Origin: Variovorax terrae
Lineage (GTDB): Bacteria; Pseudomonadota; Gammaproteobacteria; Burkholderiales; Burkholderiaceae_C
Reading direction: 5' to 3'
Length of the DNA: 64,000 nucleotides
NCBI RefSeq assembly: GCF_022809125.1
Contig: NZ_JALGBI010000001.1
Location: 744,001 to 808,000 of the forward strand
Positions 32,643 to 43,433 of this stretch are shown piece by piece. Position 1 is the first letter of the stretch, and the number at the start of each line of letters is the position of its first letter. Under the pieces are notes generated by a model. The model ran no database searches. It saw only the letters and a list, made by a program, of their open reading frames with translations, and had not been told where the DNA came from. The translations under genes were made by a program, and so were the position numbers.

Positions 32643-33959
32643 ATGCGCTGGCTCTACAGTGCCTTTCTCTGGCTGATGCAGCCGCGCCTGCGGGCCCGGC
32701 TGCTGCGCCGCGGCACGCACGAGCCCGGCTACCTGCACGCGGTGGAGGAGCGCTTCGGCCGCTACACCATGCCGCCGGGGCAGGGTTACGTCTGGGTGCA
32801 CGCGGTCTCGCTCGGCGAAACCCGCGCCGCCGCCATCCTGGTGGAGCAGCTGCGCCAGCGCCTGCCCGGCATGCGGCTGCTGCTCACGCACGGCACGGCC
32901 ACCGGCCGCGCCGAAGGCCTGAAGCTGCTGCAGCCCGGCGACGTGCAGGCCTGGCTGCCCTGGGACCTGCCGGGCGCCGTGGGGCGCTTCCTGGCGCACT
33001 TCGGCCCGCGCATCGGCCTGCTGATGGAAACCGAGGTCTGGCCCAACCTGGCGGCCGCCTGCCGCGCGCGCGGCGTGCCGCTGGTGCTGGCCAACGCGCG
33101 CCTGAGCGAGTCCTCGCTGCGCAAGGCCCGCGGGCTGGCCTGGCTGTCGCGCCCGGCCTACCGCGCGCTGGCCGCCGTCTGGGCCCAGACCGAGGCCGAC
33201 GCGCAGCGCCTGCGCGCGCTCGGCGCGCCGGTGCAGGGCGTGTTCGGCAACCTCAAGTTCGACGCCGAGCCCGAGGCGGCCCCGCTCGCCCGGGGCCGGG
33301 CCTGGCGCGCCGCGGCCGGCCGGCCGGTGGTGATGTTCGCCAGCTCGCGTGAGGGCGAAGAGGCCTCGCTGTTCGAGGTTTTGAAGCGTTTTCGGGCCGA
33401 TGTCCAGGTGCAGCGGTCATTGTCTGCTATCGAATCAGGAGCAAGCGGCGTGCAGTGGCTGGTCGTGCCCCGGCACCCGCAGCGCTTCGACGAGGTGGCC
33501 GCGCTGGCGCAGCAGCAGGGGTTCAGCGTGTCGCGGCGCAGCGCCTGGGGCGACGCGCCGCCGGCGCCGGCCGACCTCTGGCTGGGCGACTCGCTCGGCG
33601 AGATGGGGCTGTACTACGGCCTGAGCGACGTGGCGCTGCTGGGCGGCAGCTTCGCGCCGCTGGGCGGGCAGAACCTGATCGAGGCCGCGGCCTGCGGCTG
33701 CCCGGTCATCATGGGGCCGCACACCTTCAACTTCACGCAGGCCGCCGAGCTGGCCGAAGAGGCCGGGGCCGCGCTGCGCGTGGCGGACCTCGCCGCCGCC
33801 GTGCCCGCGGCCGCGCAGCTGGCGGCCGATGCGCCGCGCCAGGCCGCGGCGGCGGCGCGCGCGCGCCAGTTCGCCGAAGCGCACCGCGGCGCCGTGCACC
33901 GGACGGTGCAGGCGGTGCTGGGCCTGCTGGGCGCGGCCGGCGCCTCGGGCCGGCGCTGA
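32643..33959 (+). CDS. waaA: 3-deoxy-D-manno-octulosonic acid transferase
   Basis: 438-residue GT30 enzyme that attaches Kdo to lipid IVA. An N-terminal membrane anchor precedes VWVHAVSLGETRAAAILVEQ, which holds the catalytic Glu59. LLMETEVWPNLAAACRARG and FAPLGGQNLIEAAACGCPVI are standard for WaaA. The dispersed element encodes residues 254-267 (VQVQRSLSAIESGA) in frame, between the two domains' conserved blocks (ASSREGEE and VVPRHPQRF), where relatives are variable. It is the last gene of the LPS operon and convergent with the antiporter gene, 21 bp away. Confidence 0.96.
   Translation: MRWLYSAFLWLMQPRLRARLLRRGTHEPGYLHAVEERFGRYTMPPGQGYVWVHAVSLGETRAAAILVEQLRQRLPGMRLLLTHGTATGRAEGLKLLQPGDVQAWLPWDLPGAVGRFLAHFGPRIGLLMETEVWPNLAAACRARGVPLVLANARLSESSLRKARGLAWLSRPAYRALAAVWAQTEADAQRLRALGAPVQGVFGNLKFDAEPEAAPLARGRAWRAAAGRPVVMFASSREGEEASLFEVLKRFRADVQVQRSLSAIESGASGVQWLVVPRHPQRFDEVAALAQQQGFSVSRRSAWGDAPPAPADLWLGDSLGEMGLYYGLSDVALLGGSFAPLGGQNLIEAAACGCPVIMGPHTFNFTQAAELAEEAGAALRVADLAAAVPAAAQLAADAPRQAAAAARARQFAEAHRGAVHRTVQAVLGLLGAAGASGRR
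33402..33443 (+). repeat. 42-nt dispersed palindromic element, copy 3
   Basis: GTCC at 33402 and TGCTATCGAATCAGGAGCA at 33425, spacing 23, preceded by TTTTCGGGC. In frame within waaA from a codon boundary, encoding VQVQRSLSAIESGA. Confidence 0.88.
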
Positions 33960-33980
33960 AACCGCCGTCTCGGGGCGACC

Positions 33981-35660
33981 TCAGCCGCCGTGGCCGCGCA
34001 GCGCCACTTCATGCCGGTCCAGCTCGTCGACCAGCGTGCGCAGGGTCTCGTCGTTGATCTGGTGGCGCAGGCGCAGCCGGTGCAGTTCGTTGCGCTCGGC
34101 CTGCAGCGCCTGCAGGCGCAGGGTTTTTTCCAGATGGGTGCTCCAGTGCGAAGCCCGCCGTTCGCGGTGGTCGCCCGCGGCCTGGGCCAGGCGGCGCCGG
34201 TAATCGTGGCCGACCCGGGCGTGGACCGCCGCCAGCGCGTCCGCATCGGCCTCGCCGGGCGCCGCGTCGGCCAGAGGCTCCAGCGCGGCGGGCACCGTGT
34301 CCAGCAGGCGCACGGCGGCCAGCGAGGCGCGCTTGCGGGCCCAGCGCTCCTCGCGCTCGTGGGCCGTGGCGGCCGAGCCATCCAGCTTGCGCAGCAGCCA
34401 GGGCATGCCCACGCTGCCGATCACCAGCGACAGCACGATCGCCACGGCGGCCTGGAAGATCAGCAGGTCGCGCGCGGGGAACGCCGTGCCGTCGGGCAGC
34501 GTCAGCGGCACGCTCAGCACCGCCGCCAGCGTGATGGCGCCGCGGATGCCGCCCAGGGCGCCCACCCCCAGCAGCACCAGCGAGGGCCGCGCCGCAGGCG
34601 TGCGCCCGCGCAGGCGCGCCAGCCACACCGGCAGGCCGGTGAGGCAGGCCAGCCAGGCGAAGCGCAGGGCCAGCAGCGCCGCCATGATGAGCAGCGCGGC
34701 GCCGAACAGCTCGGGCAGGTGCTGCCCGGACGGCGGCCCGAGCGCATGGCTGGGCGGCGGCGCGTGGCGCAGGATGTCGGGGAACTGCAGGCCCAGCAGC
34801 AGGAAGATCAGGCCGTTGAAGGCGAAGCTGATGACGTCCCAGGTGGCGCGCGTCTGCAGGTGGCTGGCGTTGAAGCGGCTGCTCTTCACGTCGAGCATGT
34901 TGGCCGTCATGCCGGCGGCGACCGCGGCCAGGATGCCGGACAGGCCGAAGTGCTCGGCAATCAGGTAGGGCGCGAACGGCATCAGCAGGAGCAGCAGCAC
35001 GGTCGGCTTCACGGGATGCCCTTCGTGCCAGCGCAGCAGCCGGTGGTGCAGCAGGCCGAAGGCCCAGCTGAAGGCGACGCCGACGGCCACGCCGCCGCAG
35101 GCCATCAGCACGAAGTCCAGCGCCGCGCGGGGCAGCGAGAAGCTGTGGGTCATCGTGGCGGCGACGGCGAACTTCATGGCCACCAGGGCCGAGGCGTCGT
35201 TCATCAGCGACTCGCCCTCGAGCACATGCTGCAGGCCCGGCGGCAGGCGGTGCCGCCCGGCGATGGCCGAGACCGCCACCGCGTCGGTGGGCGAGAGCAC
35301 GGCGGCCAGCACGCAGGCCACCGACAGCGGCAGGCCCGGCACCATCGCGTGGATCAGGGCGCCCAGGCCGGCCACGGTGGCCAGCACCAGCCCGACGGCC
35401 AGCACCAGGATGAGCCCGCGGAAGTTACCGAATTCGCGCTTGGGGATCTGCCAGCCCTCGGCGAACAGCAGCGGCGGGATGAACAGCAGCATGAACACGC
35501 CCGGGTCGAACGGAACGTGCAGGCCGACGTCGGGCCAGGCCAGGGCCGCGCCGAGGGCGATCTGCAGCAGCGGCAGCGGCACGCGCGGCAGAAAGCGGGT
35601 GGCGAGGCCCGAGCAGGCGACCAGCGTCAGCAGGCCCAGGGTGGTCAGGACGGTGTCCAT
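33981..35660 (-). CDS. CPA1-family Na+/H+ antiporter
   Basis: 559-residue inner-membrane antiporter with about 12 spans in the first 420 residues and a charged cytoplasmic tail of about 140 residues. Ion-binding signatures are AAVLSPTDAVAVSAIAGRH and LEGESLMNDASALVAMK, and FIPPLLFAEGWQIPKREFGN is family-typical. The tail is rich in Arg and Glu with LRLQALQAERNELHRLRLRH, a likely coiled coil. It exchanges Na+ or K+ for protons in pH and salt homeostasis. It is transcribed leftward after a 228-bp gap from the efflux operon. Confidence 0.94.
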   Translation of the reverse strand: MDTVLTTLGLLTLVACSGLATRFLPRVPLPLLQIALGAALAWPDVGLHVPFDPGVFMLLFIPPLLFAEGWQIPKREFGNFRGLILVLAVGLVLATVAGLGALIHAMVPGLPLSVACVLAAVLSPTDAVAVSAIAGRHRLPPGLQHVLEGESLMNDASALVAMKFAVAATMTHSFSLPRAALDFVLMACGGVAVGVAFSWAFGLLHHRLLRWHEGHPVKPTVLLLLLMPFAPYLIAEHFGLSGILAAVAAGMTANMLDVKSSRFNASHLQTRATWDVISFAFNGLIFLLLGLQFPDILRHAPPPSHALGPPSGQHLPELFGAALLIMAALLALRFAWLACLTGLPVWLARLRGRTPAARPSLVLLGVGALGGIRGAITLAAVLSVPLTLPDGTAFPARDLLIFQAAVAIVLSLVIGSVGMPWLLRKLDGSAATAHEREERWARKRASLAAVRLLDTVPAALEPLADAAPGEADADALAAVHARVGHDYRRRLAQAAGDHRERRASHWSTHLEKTLRLQALQAERNELHRLRLRHQINDETLRTLVDELDRHEVALRGHGG

Positions 35661-35888
35661 GCGGCGGATCGGCGGGAAGCGGCGGTGTTCGGGCAGGCCG
35701 TTGCGGCCTTCCGGGCACTCTAGGCGCTGGCGCGCCGGCGCGTATGAAGGCGGTGCAAACGCCCGGTAAATCCGCTTTTCAGCGTGCTACGGGCGTGCGT
35801 GAAGGCTATCGCGAGGCGAGGGTCGATGGGTTCGGGGCCGGCGGGCCCGGCCAACCCGCGGGGCGCCGCCGGCAGAGGGGGCGCGGGG

Positions 35889-37232
35889 TTACTTGGCCAG
35901 CAGCGCGTTGACGGCCTGCAGGTCCTCGGGCCGCAGCGTGCCGTTGGCCTGGCGCAGCTTGAGGCCCCCCACCAGCACGTTGTAGCGCGAGGCGGCGAGG
36001 TCGCGCTTGGTCTGGAACAGCTGGCTCTGCGCGTTCAGCACGTCGATGTTGATGCGCACGCCGACCTGGTAGCCGAGCTTGTTGGCGTCCAGCGCGCTCT
36101 GGCTGGAGGCTTCGGCGGCTTCCAGCGCCTTGACCTGGCTCTGGCCCGACAGCACGCCGAAGAAGGCGGTGCGGGTGGCCTGGGCCACGCCTCGGCGCGC
36201 GCCTTCCAGGTCGTTGCGGGCCTTGTCTTCCAGGGCCAGCGTTTCGCGGATGCGGTTCTGCACCGAGAAGCCGGCGAACAGCGGCATGTTGAACACCAGG
36301 CCCACGGAGGTGACCTTGGTGCGAAAGTCGGGGTTGGCGGCCCCGGTGGTGGCGCTGCCGTTGAGGTTGCGCGTGACGCCGTAGCTGGCCTGCAGGTCGA
36401 GCGTGGGCTTGTGGCCGGCCTCGGCCTTGCGGGTTTCGAGCTGCGCCACGTCGACGCTGGCGCGCGCCTGGCGGATGCTGGGGTGCGCGTCCTCGGACTG
36501 CAGCACCCAGGTGTTGACGTCGCCGGGCTGCAGCGCCGGCAGCACCACGGGCGCGGCGACCGGCCGGGGCGCGGTGTCGGTTTTGCCGACCAGCTGGTCG
36601 AGCGCGATCTTGCGCACGCGCAGGTCGTTCTCGGCGGCGATTTCCTGGGCGATCACGAGGTCGTAGCGGGCCTGGGCTTCGCGCGTGTCGGTGATGGTCG
36701 AGGTGCCGACCTCGAAGTTGCGCTTGGCCGAGGCCAATTGCTCGGCCACGGCGGCCTTCTGCGCGCGCACGAAGGCCAGGCTGTCGTGCGCGCCCAGCAC
36801 GTCGAAATAGGCCTGGCTGATACGCACGATCAGGTCCTGCTCGGCGGCGACCAGCTGGGCCTGCGCCAGCTCGACTTGCCGCTTGCCCTGCTCGTAGGCG
36901 GCCAGGTTGGCCGGGCGGTACAGCGGCTGCGAGGCGCTCAGCGTGGCGTTCTGGTTGCCGAAGTAGCGGTCGATGACCGGGTTGTTGTTCTGCAGCTCGT
37001 TGCGCTGCACGCCGGCGCTGAGGCCGGCCGTCGGCAGCAGGTTGGCCCGGGCCTGCTCGGCGCGGGCCAGGTTGGCGTCGTACTGCGAGCGCGCCGATTG
37101 GTAGGTGGCGTCGTAGGCGCGGGCCGATTCATACAGTTCCAGCAGGCTTTGCGCCCGTGCGGGCCCGCCAAGCGTCACGCCCAGGGTGGCGGCGAGAGCC
37201 ATGGACAGGGGGAGAAGCCGGAACAGTTTCAT
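35889..37232 (-). CDS. TolC-family outer-membrane efflux protein
   Basis: 447-residue outer-membrane channel. The ATG at 37232 follows AAGGA and gives a signal peptide (MKLFRLLPLSMALAATLGVT ending PARAQS). Two internally related OEP repeats are visible (ARAYDATYQSARSQYDANLA and KLGYQVGVRINIDVLNAQ), with NQNATLSASQPLYRPA typical of TolC. It is the last gene of a six-gene leftward set that begins with tetR, MFP and RND genes, completing the tripartite pump. The intervening genes encode a methyltransferase and a rhodanese. Confidence 0.95.
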   Translation of the reverse strand: MKLFRLLPLSMALAATLGVTLGGPARAQSLLELYESARAYDATYQSARSQYDANLARAEQARANLLPTAGLSAGVQRNELQNNNPVIDRYFGNQNATLSASQPLYRPANLAAYEQGKRQVELAQAQLVAAEQDLIVRISQAYFDVLGAHDSLAFVRAQKAAVAEQLASAKRNFEVGTSTITDTREAQARYDLVIAQEIAAENDLRVRKIALDQLVGKTDTAPRPVAAPVVLPALQPGDVNTWVLQSEDAHPSIRQARASVDVAQLETRKAEAGHKPTLDLQASYGVTRNLNGSATTGAANPDFRTKVTSVGLVFNMPLFAGFSVQNRIRETLALEDKARNDLEGARRGVAQATRTAFFGVLSGQSQVKALEAAEASSQSALDANKLGYQVGVRINIDVLNAQSQLFQTKRDLAASRYNVLVGGLKLRQANGTLRPEDLQAVNALLAK

Positions 37233-37269
37233 GGTCATCCTTACGGGAGCAGGGCAGCAGAGGGAGGTG

Positions 37270-37617
37270 TCAGTAAAGCGGAACCGCCGCGTCGCGCTCG
37301 CGCGACCAGGCATCGATGCCGCCGGTGATGTTGGCGACCTGGGTGAAGCCGTTCTGCGCGAGGAACGAGGCCACGCGCAGGCTGCGCGCGCCATGGTGGC
37401 ACAGGCAGGCCACGGGCTGCGCGGGGTCGAGTTCGCCCAGGCGGGCGGGAATCTCGCCCATGGGAATGGCCACCAGCGCGAAGCCGTCGGGCTGCACGCT
37501 GGCGGTCTGCAGTTCCCAGGGCTCGCGCACGTCCAGCACCACGGGCTGGTCTGGCGTTTGTTGCCGGGCGGCCTGCAGCCAGGGGCCGAGGTCGCCGGGG
37601 CGGATGTGGGTGATCAT
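37270..37617 (-). CDS. single-domain rhodanese-like protein
   Basis: 115 residues forming one rhodanese domain: VVLDVREPWELQ, then the active-site loop CLCHHGARSLRVASFL with the reactive Cys (CHHGARS), then ITGGIDAWSRE. It could carry a persulfide or act in thiol redox. It sits 37 bp upstream of tolC and 19 bp after the PCMT gene in the same operon, a grouping common in betaproteobacteria. Confidence 0.93.
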   Translation of the reverse strand: MITHIRPGDLGPWLQAARQQTPDQPVVLDVREPWELQTASVQPDGFALVAIPMGEIPARLGELDPAQPVACLCHHGARSLRVASFLAQNGFTQVANITGGIDAWSRERDAAVPLY

Positions 37618-37636
37618 GGCGCTTGCTCCGGCGGGT

Positions 37637-38326
37637 TCAGAAGTTGAAGCGCGAGGGCTCGGCGAAGTTCTGCAGGCGCGGCGCCACGGTGTCCCAGGGC
37701 TGGGCCGTGCTCCAGGCGCTCTCGCTGGTGCGGGTGACGAAGGTGGCGCGCATCATGGGCTCGAAGCCCACGACGGCGGCCAGCCGCCCACCCACCTTGA
37801 GCTGGGCCAGCAGGGCGGGCGGGGCCTCGGCCACCGAGCCGCTGAGCAGGATGACGTCGAACGGGCCGTCCACCGAGACGTCCTTCGAGCCGTCGGCATG
37901 GCGCACCTCGGCGTTGTGCACGCCGGCCTGCTGCAGGTTGGCGCGCGCCGTCTGGGCCAGGGCGGCGTCGATCTCGAGCGTGATCACGCGCTGGGCGCGG
38001 TGCGCCAGCAGGGCGGCCATGTAGCCGGAGCCGGTGCCGATTTCCAGCACCTTCTCGTGCTTCTGCACATTCAGGTCCTGCAGCAGGCGGGCCTCGACCT
38101 TGGGCGAGAGCATGCAGCGGCCCTGGCGGATCGCCTCCTCGCTGTCCTCGCCCAGCGGGATTTCCATGTCCACGAAGGCCAGCGCCTTGTGCGCCAGCGG
38201 CACGAAATCCTCGCGCTTGACCACCGACAGCAGGTGCAGCACATGCAGGTCCAGCACATCCCAGGGGCGGATCTGCTGCTCGATCATGTTGAAGCGGGCT
38301 TGTTCAAGGGCGGCGGATGGGTTCAT
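37637..38326 (-). CDS. protein-L-isoaspartate O-methyltransferase family protein
   Basis: 229-residue SAM-dependent methyltransferase of the PCMT family. Motif I is VLEIGTGSGYMAALLA; MLSPKVEARLLQDLNV precedes it as in PCMT. The N terminus (FNMIEQQIRPWDVLDLHVLH) matches the subgroup found beside tolC. Such proteins methylate isoaspartyl residues, but in this subgroup the canonical activity is not certain. It lies 18 bp downstream of the RND pump gene. Confidence 0.9.
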   Translation of the reverse strand: MNPSAALEQARFNMIEQQIRPWDVLDLHVLHLLSVVKREDFVPLAHKALAFVDMEIPLGEDSEEAIRQGRCMLSPKVEARLLQDLNVQKHEKVLEIGTGSGYMAALLAHRAQRVITLEIDAALAQTARANLQQAGVHNAEVRHADGSKDVSVDGPFDVILLSGSVAEAPPALLAQLKVGGRLAAVVGFEPMMRATFVTRTSESAWSTAQPWDTVAPRLQNFAEPSRFNF

Positions 38327-38344
38327 GGTGCGTTCTCCGGGAGA

Positions 38345-41300
38345 TCAGGACAAACCTTCAATTTTAGAGGGCTTGTGTGAACCCCATTTGCGGCGCAGCC
38401 AGCCCGCCAGGTCGTCCATGTAGCAATACACCACCGGCACCACCACCAGCGTGAGCAGCGAGGAGGTGATGACGCCGCCGATCACGGCCTGGCCCATCGG
38501 GGCGCGCTGCTCCGAGCCCTCGCTGATCGCGAAGGCCAGCGGCACCATGCCGAAGATCATGGCCAGCGTGGTCATCAGGATCGGGCGCAGCCGCACGCGC
38601 GCGGCCAGCAGCAGCGCCTCGGTGCGCCCCAGGCCCGGCGCGGGGCGGCCCTGCTCGTCGGTGTGGTCCTCGCGCGCGCGGATCGCGAAGTCCACCAGCA
38701 GGATGGCGTTCTTGGTCACCAGGCCCATCAGCATCACGATGCCGATGATCGAGAACATCGACAGCGTGGAGCGGAACATCAGGAGCGCCAGCACCACGCC
38801 GATCAGCGTGAGCGGCAGCGAGGTCATGAGCGCCAGCGGCTGCAGGAAGCTCTTGAACTGGCTGGCCAGGATCATGTAGATGAAGATCACGGCCAGCGCC
38901 AGCGCCGAGACGGCGTAGCCGAAGGACTCGGCCATGTTCTTGGCCGAACCGCTGAACTGGTAGCGGTAGCCCGGCGGGAAGCTGATGCCGTCCAGCGCGG
39001 CGCGGATGTCGTTGGACACCTCGCCGGCCGAGCGGTTGTCGACGTTGGCGTTGACGGCCACCTCGCGCGACAGATCGCGCCGGTTGATCTGGTTCGGGCC
39101 GGTCGATTCCTGGACGGTGGCGACCTGGTTGAGCCGCACCACGCGCGAGCTGCCGTCGGCGTTGCTGCCCATGGCGAAGGGCAGGCGCTCCAGGTCCTGC
39201 GGCGTGTTGCGCGCGTCGGGCGCCAGGCGCACGTTGACGTCGTAGGTCTGGTCGTCGGGCGCGCGCCAGTTGCCCACGGTCTGGCCGGCCACCAGCGTGC
39301 GCAGCGAGGCGGCGATCTGTGCCACCGACAGGCCCAGGTCGGAGGCGGCATCGCGCCGCACCTGGATGCTGAGGGTCGGCTTGTCGGCCTTGAGGCTGGA
39401 GTCGAGGTCGACCAGGCCCGGGATGTCGCGGATCTTCGCGGTCACGAGCTGGGTCAGGCGCTCCAGTTCCTTCAGGTCGGGGCCCTGCAGCGAGAACTCG
39501 ACCTGCTTGTTGCCGCCCACCGAGTCGAGCAGGCCCACGTGCGTGACCGTGATGCCGGGCACCCGGGCGAGCCGGTCGCGCAGCACGGCCGAGAGCTGGT
39601 CCACGCTGCGGCTGCGCGCCTTGCGGTCGACCAGGCGCACGTAGACGCTGGCGTAGATCTTGCCCGCCGCGTTGCCGGTGTTGATGGTGGACAGCGTGTA
39701 CTTCACCTCGGGGAATTCGCGGATGATGGTCTCCACCTGCCGCGCCTTGGCCTCGGTGACTTCCAGCGCCGAGCCGACCGGGGTGTAGAAGCTGACCGAG
39801 GTTTCCGAGAAGTCGGCCTTGGGCACGAACTCGGTGCCCAGCAGCGGCACCATGAAGAGGCTGGCGACGAAGGTGGTGAAGGCCAGCGCCAGCGTGGCCA
39901 GCTTGTGGCGCAGCGACCAGCCCAGGATGCCCTGGTAGGCCTCGGCCAGCGCGTCGGTGCTGCGGTCGAACCAGCCGGTCACGCGGCCGATGGTGCGGTC
40001 GTACAGCGTCACCGGCGCCTGCTGGCCTTCGCCGTGCGTGTGGATGCTCGGGTCGTGCCAGATGCTGGACAGCATCGGGTCGAGCGTGAAGCTCACGAAC
40101 ATCGAGATCAGCACGGCGGCCACGATGGTCACGCCGAACTCGTGGAAGAACTTGCCGATGATGCCGCCCATGAAGCCGATCGGCAGGAACACCGCGACGA
40201 TCGAGAAGGTGGTGGCCAGCACCGCCAGGCCGATCTCCTGCGTGCCGTCCATCGCGGCGTTGTAGGGGCCCTTGCCCATCTGCACGTGGCGCACGATGTT
40301 CTCGCGCACCACGATGGCGTCGTCGATCAGCAGGCCCACGCACAGCGACAGCGCCATCAGTGTGATCATGTTGATGGTGAAGCCGAACAGGTTCATGAAC
40401 AGGAAGGTGCCGATCAGCGCGATCGGCAGCGTCAGGCCGGTGATCACGGTGGAGCGCCACGAGTTCAGGAACAGGAACACGATCAGCACCGTGAGCAGCG
40501 CGCCCTCGATCAGCGTCTGGCGCACGTTCTGCACCGCCACCCGGATCGGGCGCGAGCCGTCCATGATGGGCTCCAGCCGCACGCCCGGCGGCAGTTCGGA
40601 GCGGAGTTCGGCAATGGCCTTGGTGAGCCCGTCGATCACCTGGATGGTGTTCTCGTCCTGCGACTTCTGCACCGTCAGCAGCAGGGTGCGCTGGCCGTTG
40701 TAGAGCGCCAGGCTGTCGATCTCCTGCGCGCCGTCGCTGACCGTGGCCACCTGGTCGACCCGCACCGGCGCGCCGTTCTTGCGCGCCACGATGATGCGCC
40801 CGAAATCCTCGGGCCGCTGCATGCGCGCGTCGATCTGCACCACGCGCTCCTGCTGCAGCGAGCGCACCGCGCCCATGGGCAGGTCCTGGCTCTCGTTGCG
40901 CACGGCGGTGGCCACCTGGTCGGCGCTCACGCCGAGCGCTTCCAGCGCCTGCGGATTCAGGTAGAGGTTGATCTCGCGCTTGGTGCCGCCGACCAGGCTG
41001 ACCGAGCCCACGCCGCGCACGTTCTCCAGCCGCTTCTTGAGCACCTGGTCGGCCCAGTTGGTGAGCTCGACGGCGGAGGGCGCCTTGCCTTTCGACGTGT
41101 CGGGCAACACGGCAAGCGACCAGATCGCGCGGCTGGCCGGGTCGAAGCGCAGCACGCGCGGGTCCTTCACCTCATCGCGGAAATTGGGGCGGATGGCCGC
41201 CACCTTCTCGCGCACGTCCTCGGCCGCCTTGCGCCCGTCCACGTAGAGCTGGAACTCGATGATGACGACCGACATGCCCTCGTAGCTGCGCGAGGTGAGG

Positions 41301-41536
41301 GCGTTGATGCCGGCGATCGAGTTGACGCCTTCCTCGACCTTCTTGGTGACCTCGCTCTCGATGATCTGGGGCGAGGCGCCCGGGTACTCGGTGGTGATCA
41401 CCACCACCGGGAAGTCGATGTTGGGGAACTGGTCGACCTGCAGGCGCTGGTAGGAGAACAGCCCGAGCACCACGAAGGCGAGCATCACCATCGTGGCGAA
41501 CACGGGGTTGCGGAGACTGACTTTGGTGAACCACAT
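38345..41536 (-). CDS. RND efflux pump inner-membrane permease (HAE1/AcrB-like)
   Basis: 1063-residue proton-driven transporter. N terminus [20 protein letters not shown], then [40 protein letters not shown] carries the TM4 acidic pair, and [18 protein letters not shown] the C-terminal counterpart. Two large periplasmic loops (about residues 45-335 and 575-875) fit the trimer architecture. It starts 3 bp after the MFP gene stop. It should export drugs, solvents or metabolites with the MFP and TolC encoded in the same operon; the substrate is not predictable. Confidence 0.96.
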   Translation of the reverse strand: MWFTKVSLRNPVFATMVMLAFVVLGLFSYQRLQVDQFPNIDFPVVVITTEYPGASPQIIESEVTKKVEEGVNSIAGINALTSRSYEGMSVVIIEFQLYVDGRKAAEDVREKVAAIRPNFRDEVKDPRVLRFDPASRAIWSLAVLPDTSKGKAPSAVELTNWADQVLKKRLENVRGVGSVSLVGGTKREINLYLNPQALEALGVSADQVATAVRNESQDLPMGAVRSLQQERVVQIDARMQRPEDFGRIIVARKNGAPVRVDQVATVSDGAQEIDSLALYNGQRTLLLTVQKSQDENTIQVIDGLTKAIAELRSELPPGVRLEPIMDGSRPIRVAVQNVRQTLIEGALLTVLIVFLFLNSWRSTVITGLTLPIALIGTFLFMNLFGFTINMITLMALSLCVGLLIDDAIVVRENIVRHVQMGKGPYNAAMDGTQEIGLAVLATTFSIVAVFLPIGFMGGIIGKFFHEFGVTIVAAVLISMFVSFTLDPMLSSIWHDPSIHTHGEGQQAPVTLYDRTIGRVTGWFDRSTDALAEAYQGILGWSLRHKLATLALAFTTFVASLFMVPLLGTEFVPKADFSETSVSFYTPVGSALEVTEAKARQVETIIREFPEVKYTLSTINTGNAAGKIYASVYVRLVDRKARSRSVDQLSAVLRDRLARVPGITVTHVGLLDSVGGNKQVEFSLQGPDLKELERLTQLVTAKIRDIPGLVDLDSSLKADKPTLSIQVRRDAASDLGLSVAQIAASLRTLVAGQTVGNWRAPDDQTYDVNVRLAPDARNTPQDLERLPFAMGSNADGSSRVVRLNQVATVQESTGPNQINRRDLSREVAVNANVDNRSAGEVSNDIRAALDGISFPPGYRYQFSGSAKNMAESFGYAVSALALAVIFIYMILASQFKSFLQPLALMTSLPLTLIGVVLALLMFRSTLSMFSIIGIVMLMGLVTKNAILLVDFAIRAREDHTDEQGRPAPGLGRTEALLLAARVRLRPILMTTLAMIFGMVPLAFAISEGSEQRAPMGQAVIGGVITSSLLTLVVVPVVYCYMDDLAGWLRRKWGSHKPSKIEGLS

Positions 41537-41539
41537 GGC

Positions 41540-42709
41540 TCAGGACGCGCTGCGGGCGGCGGAAGCGGGAGCGGCGGCCGGCGCGGCAGGCTGCGTGAAG
41601 CGTACCGCCGTGCCCTCGCGCAGCGTGCCGACGCTGCCGTTGAGCACGACGGCGTTCTCGGCCACGCCCTTGATGGCGACCATGAGTTCATTGCCGGCAT
41701 CGCCGCGCGGGCCCAGCTCGACGCTGCGGTGCACGACCCGGTTGTCTTCCACCACCTGCACATAGGGCACGGGCTTGTCGGTGCGCACCGCCAGCAGCGG
41801 CACCGACAGTGCCGACACGCGCGCCGTGCCCAGCGTGCCCTGCGCGAACAGGCCCTGGCGCAGGCCGGTCACGTCGTCGAGCGCGAGGTAGACCAGCACG
41901 CTGCGACTGCCGGCCTGCGCGCTCGGGTTCAGGCGCACCACCCGGGCCGCGACCGGCCGGGCGCTGCCCTCGATCTGCAGCGCGGCCGTCTGGCCCACGC
42001 GCACGTCGATGGAGTCGGCCGCGCTTAGCGTGGCCTCGAGTTCGAGGCGGCTCAGGTCCACGATCTCCAGCACCTTGGTGTCCACGGCCACGCGCTCGCC
42101 GGGCTGGGCGGCGCGCAGCGACACCTGGCCCGGGATCGGCGCGCGCAGCACCGTGTCGTCCAGCGATTTCTTCGTGACGTCCACCGCGGCCTGCGCGGCC
42201 CGGTAGGTCGAGCGCGCCGAGTTCAGCGTGGCCAGCGAGGTGTCGAGCGCGGTCTGGGAGATGAAGCCCTGGTCCACCAGCGCCTTGTTGTTGTCGTACT
42301 GGCGCTGGGCGATGTCGATCTGCGCCTTGGCCGAGTCGGCCTGCTCCTGTGCCTGCCGCACGCGCGACTGGTACTCGGTGGCGTCCACCCGGGCCACCAC
42401 CTGGCCGGCCTTCACCACGTCGCCTTCGCGCACCGTCAGGTCCTGCAGCTCACCGGCCACGCGGGCCTTGACCACGGCCGAGCTGACGGCCTTGAGCGTG
42501 CCCGACACCGGCAGGCCCTGGGCCAGTTCGCGGGTGCGGGCCTGCACCACATCGGCCGCGGCCAGCTCCACCACGGTCTGCGCCTTGGCGCCGGCCGCCG
42601 CGGCCAGGGTGGCCTGCTGGGCCTTGCGCGCCGAGAGCGCGCGCAGCACGCCCCCCGCAATCAGCAGGACCAGGGCGGCGATGATGATCCATTTCAGCCA
42701 GCGCTTCAT
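41540..42709 (-). CDS. RND efflux membrane-fusion (periplasmic adaptor) protein
   Basis: 389 residues. An N-terminal hydrophobic segment ([19 protein letters not shown]) anchors it. Next come a lipoyl half-motif ([20 protein letters not shown]), a helical hairpin ([20 protein letters not shown]), the second lipoyl half ([20 protein letters not shown]) and beta-barrel domains. It bridges the RND permease and TolC. Its ATG overlaps the TetR stop by 4 nt, so regulator and pump are translated from one message. Confidence 0.95.
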   Translation of the reverse strand: MKRWLKWIIIAALVLLIAGGVLRALSARKAQQATLAAAAGAKAQTVVELAAADVVQARTRELAQGLPVSGTLKAVSSAVVKARVAGELQDLTVREGDVVKAGQVVARVDATEYQSRVRQAQEQADSAKAQIDIAQRQYDNNKALVDQGFISQTALDTSLATLNSARSTYRAAQAAVDVTKKSLDDTVLRAPIPGQVSLRAAQPGERVAVDTKVLEIVDLSRLELEATLSAADSIDVRVGQTAALQIEGSARPVAARVVRLNPSAQAGSRSVLVYLALDDVTGLRQGLFAQGTLGTARVSALSVPLLAVRTDKPVPYVQVVEDNRVVHRSVELGPRGDAGNELMVAIKGVAENAVVLNGSVGTLREGTAVRFTQPAAPAAAPASAARSAS

Positions 42710-43407
42710 GTTTTATGGTTTTCTTTGGAGTGGGCAGAGGGGGCAGGCTGCCGGCACAGGCCGTGCAGCAGGGTGTTGACTTGTGCCGCGATGTAGCGCT
42801 CGGGGTCCAGCATGCGGCCGGCCGGCACGCAGGTGCCCAGCGAATGCCGCGACATGATGAGGAAGACCATGGGCGCCACGATGCCGTAGATCGCGTAGTC
42901 CAGGTCGGGAATCTCGAACTCGCCGCGGGCCACGCCGCGCTGCAGGATGCGGCGCATCAGGTCCTGCCCGGGCTCCACCACCTCGTGCTGGTAGAACGCG
43001 GCGATGTCGGGGAAGTTCTGGGCCTCGCTGATCATCAGCTTGGTGATGCCCGAGGCCTTGGTGGCGCCCACGCGCTCCCACCAGATGGCCAGGCAGTAGC
43101 GCAGCATGTCGGCCGTGCTGCCTTCGAAGCTGTCGAACTCCTCGTTCCACTCCTTGAAGCGGCCCGAGATGTTCTCGCGGATCACGGCCTTGAACAGTTC
43201 TTCCTTGCTCGGGAAATACAGGAACAGCGTGCCCTTGGACACACCGGCGCGCGCCGCTACTTCCTCGGAGCGGGTGGCCGCGAAGCCCTTTTCCACGAAC
43301 AGCTCCAGCGCCGCGTCCAGCAGTTCGCCAGGGCGCGCCTCCTTGCGGCGCTCGCGCTTGGCGTGCACCTCGGCTTGCTTTCCGCTGATGAATCGGGACA
43401 GGACCAT
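42706..43407 (-). CDS. TetR/AcrR-family regulator of the efflux operon
   Basis: 233 residues. HTH at about 28-75 ([20 protein letters not shown], then [19 protein letters not shown]). The C-terminal domain resembles the TetR_C group seen beside RND pumps ([20 protein letters not shown]). It is the first gene of the efflux operon and overlaps the MFP gene by 4 nt, so it probably represses the whole operon, including itself, until a ligand binds. A likely operator lies just upstream. Confidence 0.94.
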   Translation of the reverse strand: MVLSRFISGKQAEVHAKRERRKEARPGELLDAALELFVEKGFAATRSEEVAARAGVSKGTLFLYFPSKEELFKAVIRENISGRFKEWNEEFDSFEGSTADMLRYCLAIWWERVGATKASGITKLMISEAQNFPDIAAFYQHEVVEPGQDLMRRILQRGVARGEFEIPDLDYAIYGIVAPMVFLIMSRHSLGTCVPAGRMLDPERYIAAQVNTLLHGLCRQPAPSAHSKENHKT

Positions 43408-43411
43408 GGAG

Positions 43412-43433
43412 TTAATGACTGACTGGTTAGTAA
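43412..43433. promoter_or_regulatory. candidate TetR operator
   Basis: 22-bp imperfect inverted repeat just upstream of the tetR ATG, with the core ACTGACTGGTTAGT, a pattern often seen before AcrR-like regulators (tandem ACTGACTG plus inverted TTAGTAA). Outer arms TTA/TAA match; the centre is only partly symmetric. Confidence 0.5.

Noticed and set aside
38663..42028. Rightward open frame of about 1120 codons across the RND pump region
   Set aside because: It is antisense to the RND and MFP genes, which have clear motifs; its His/Gln-rich composition is a GC artefact.
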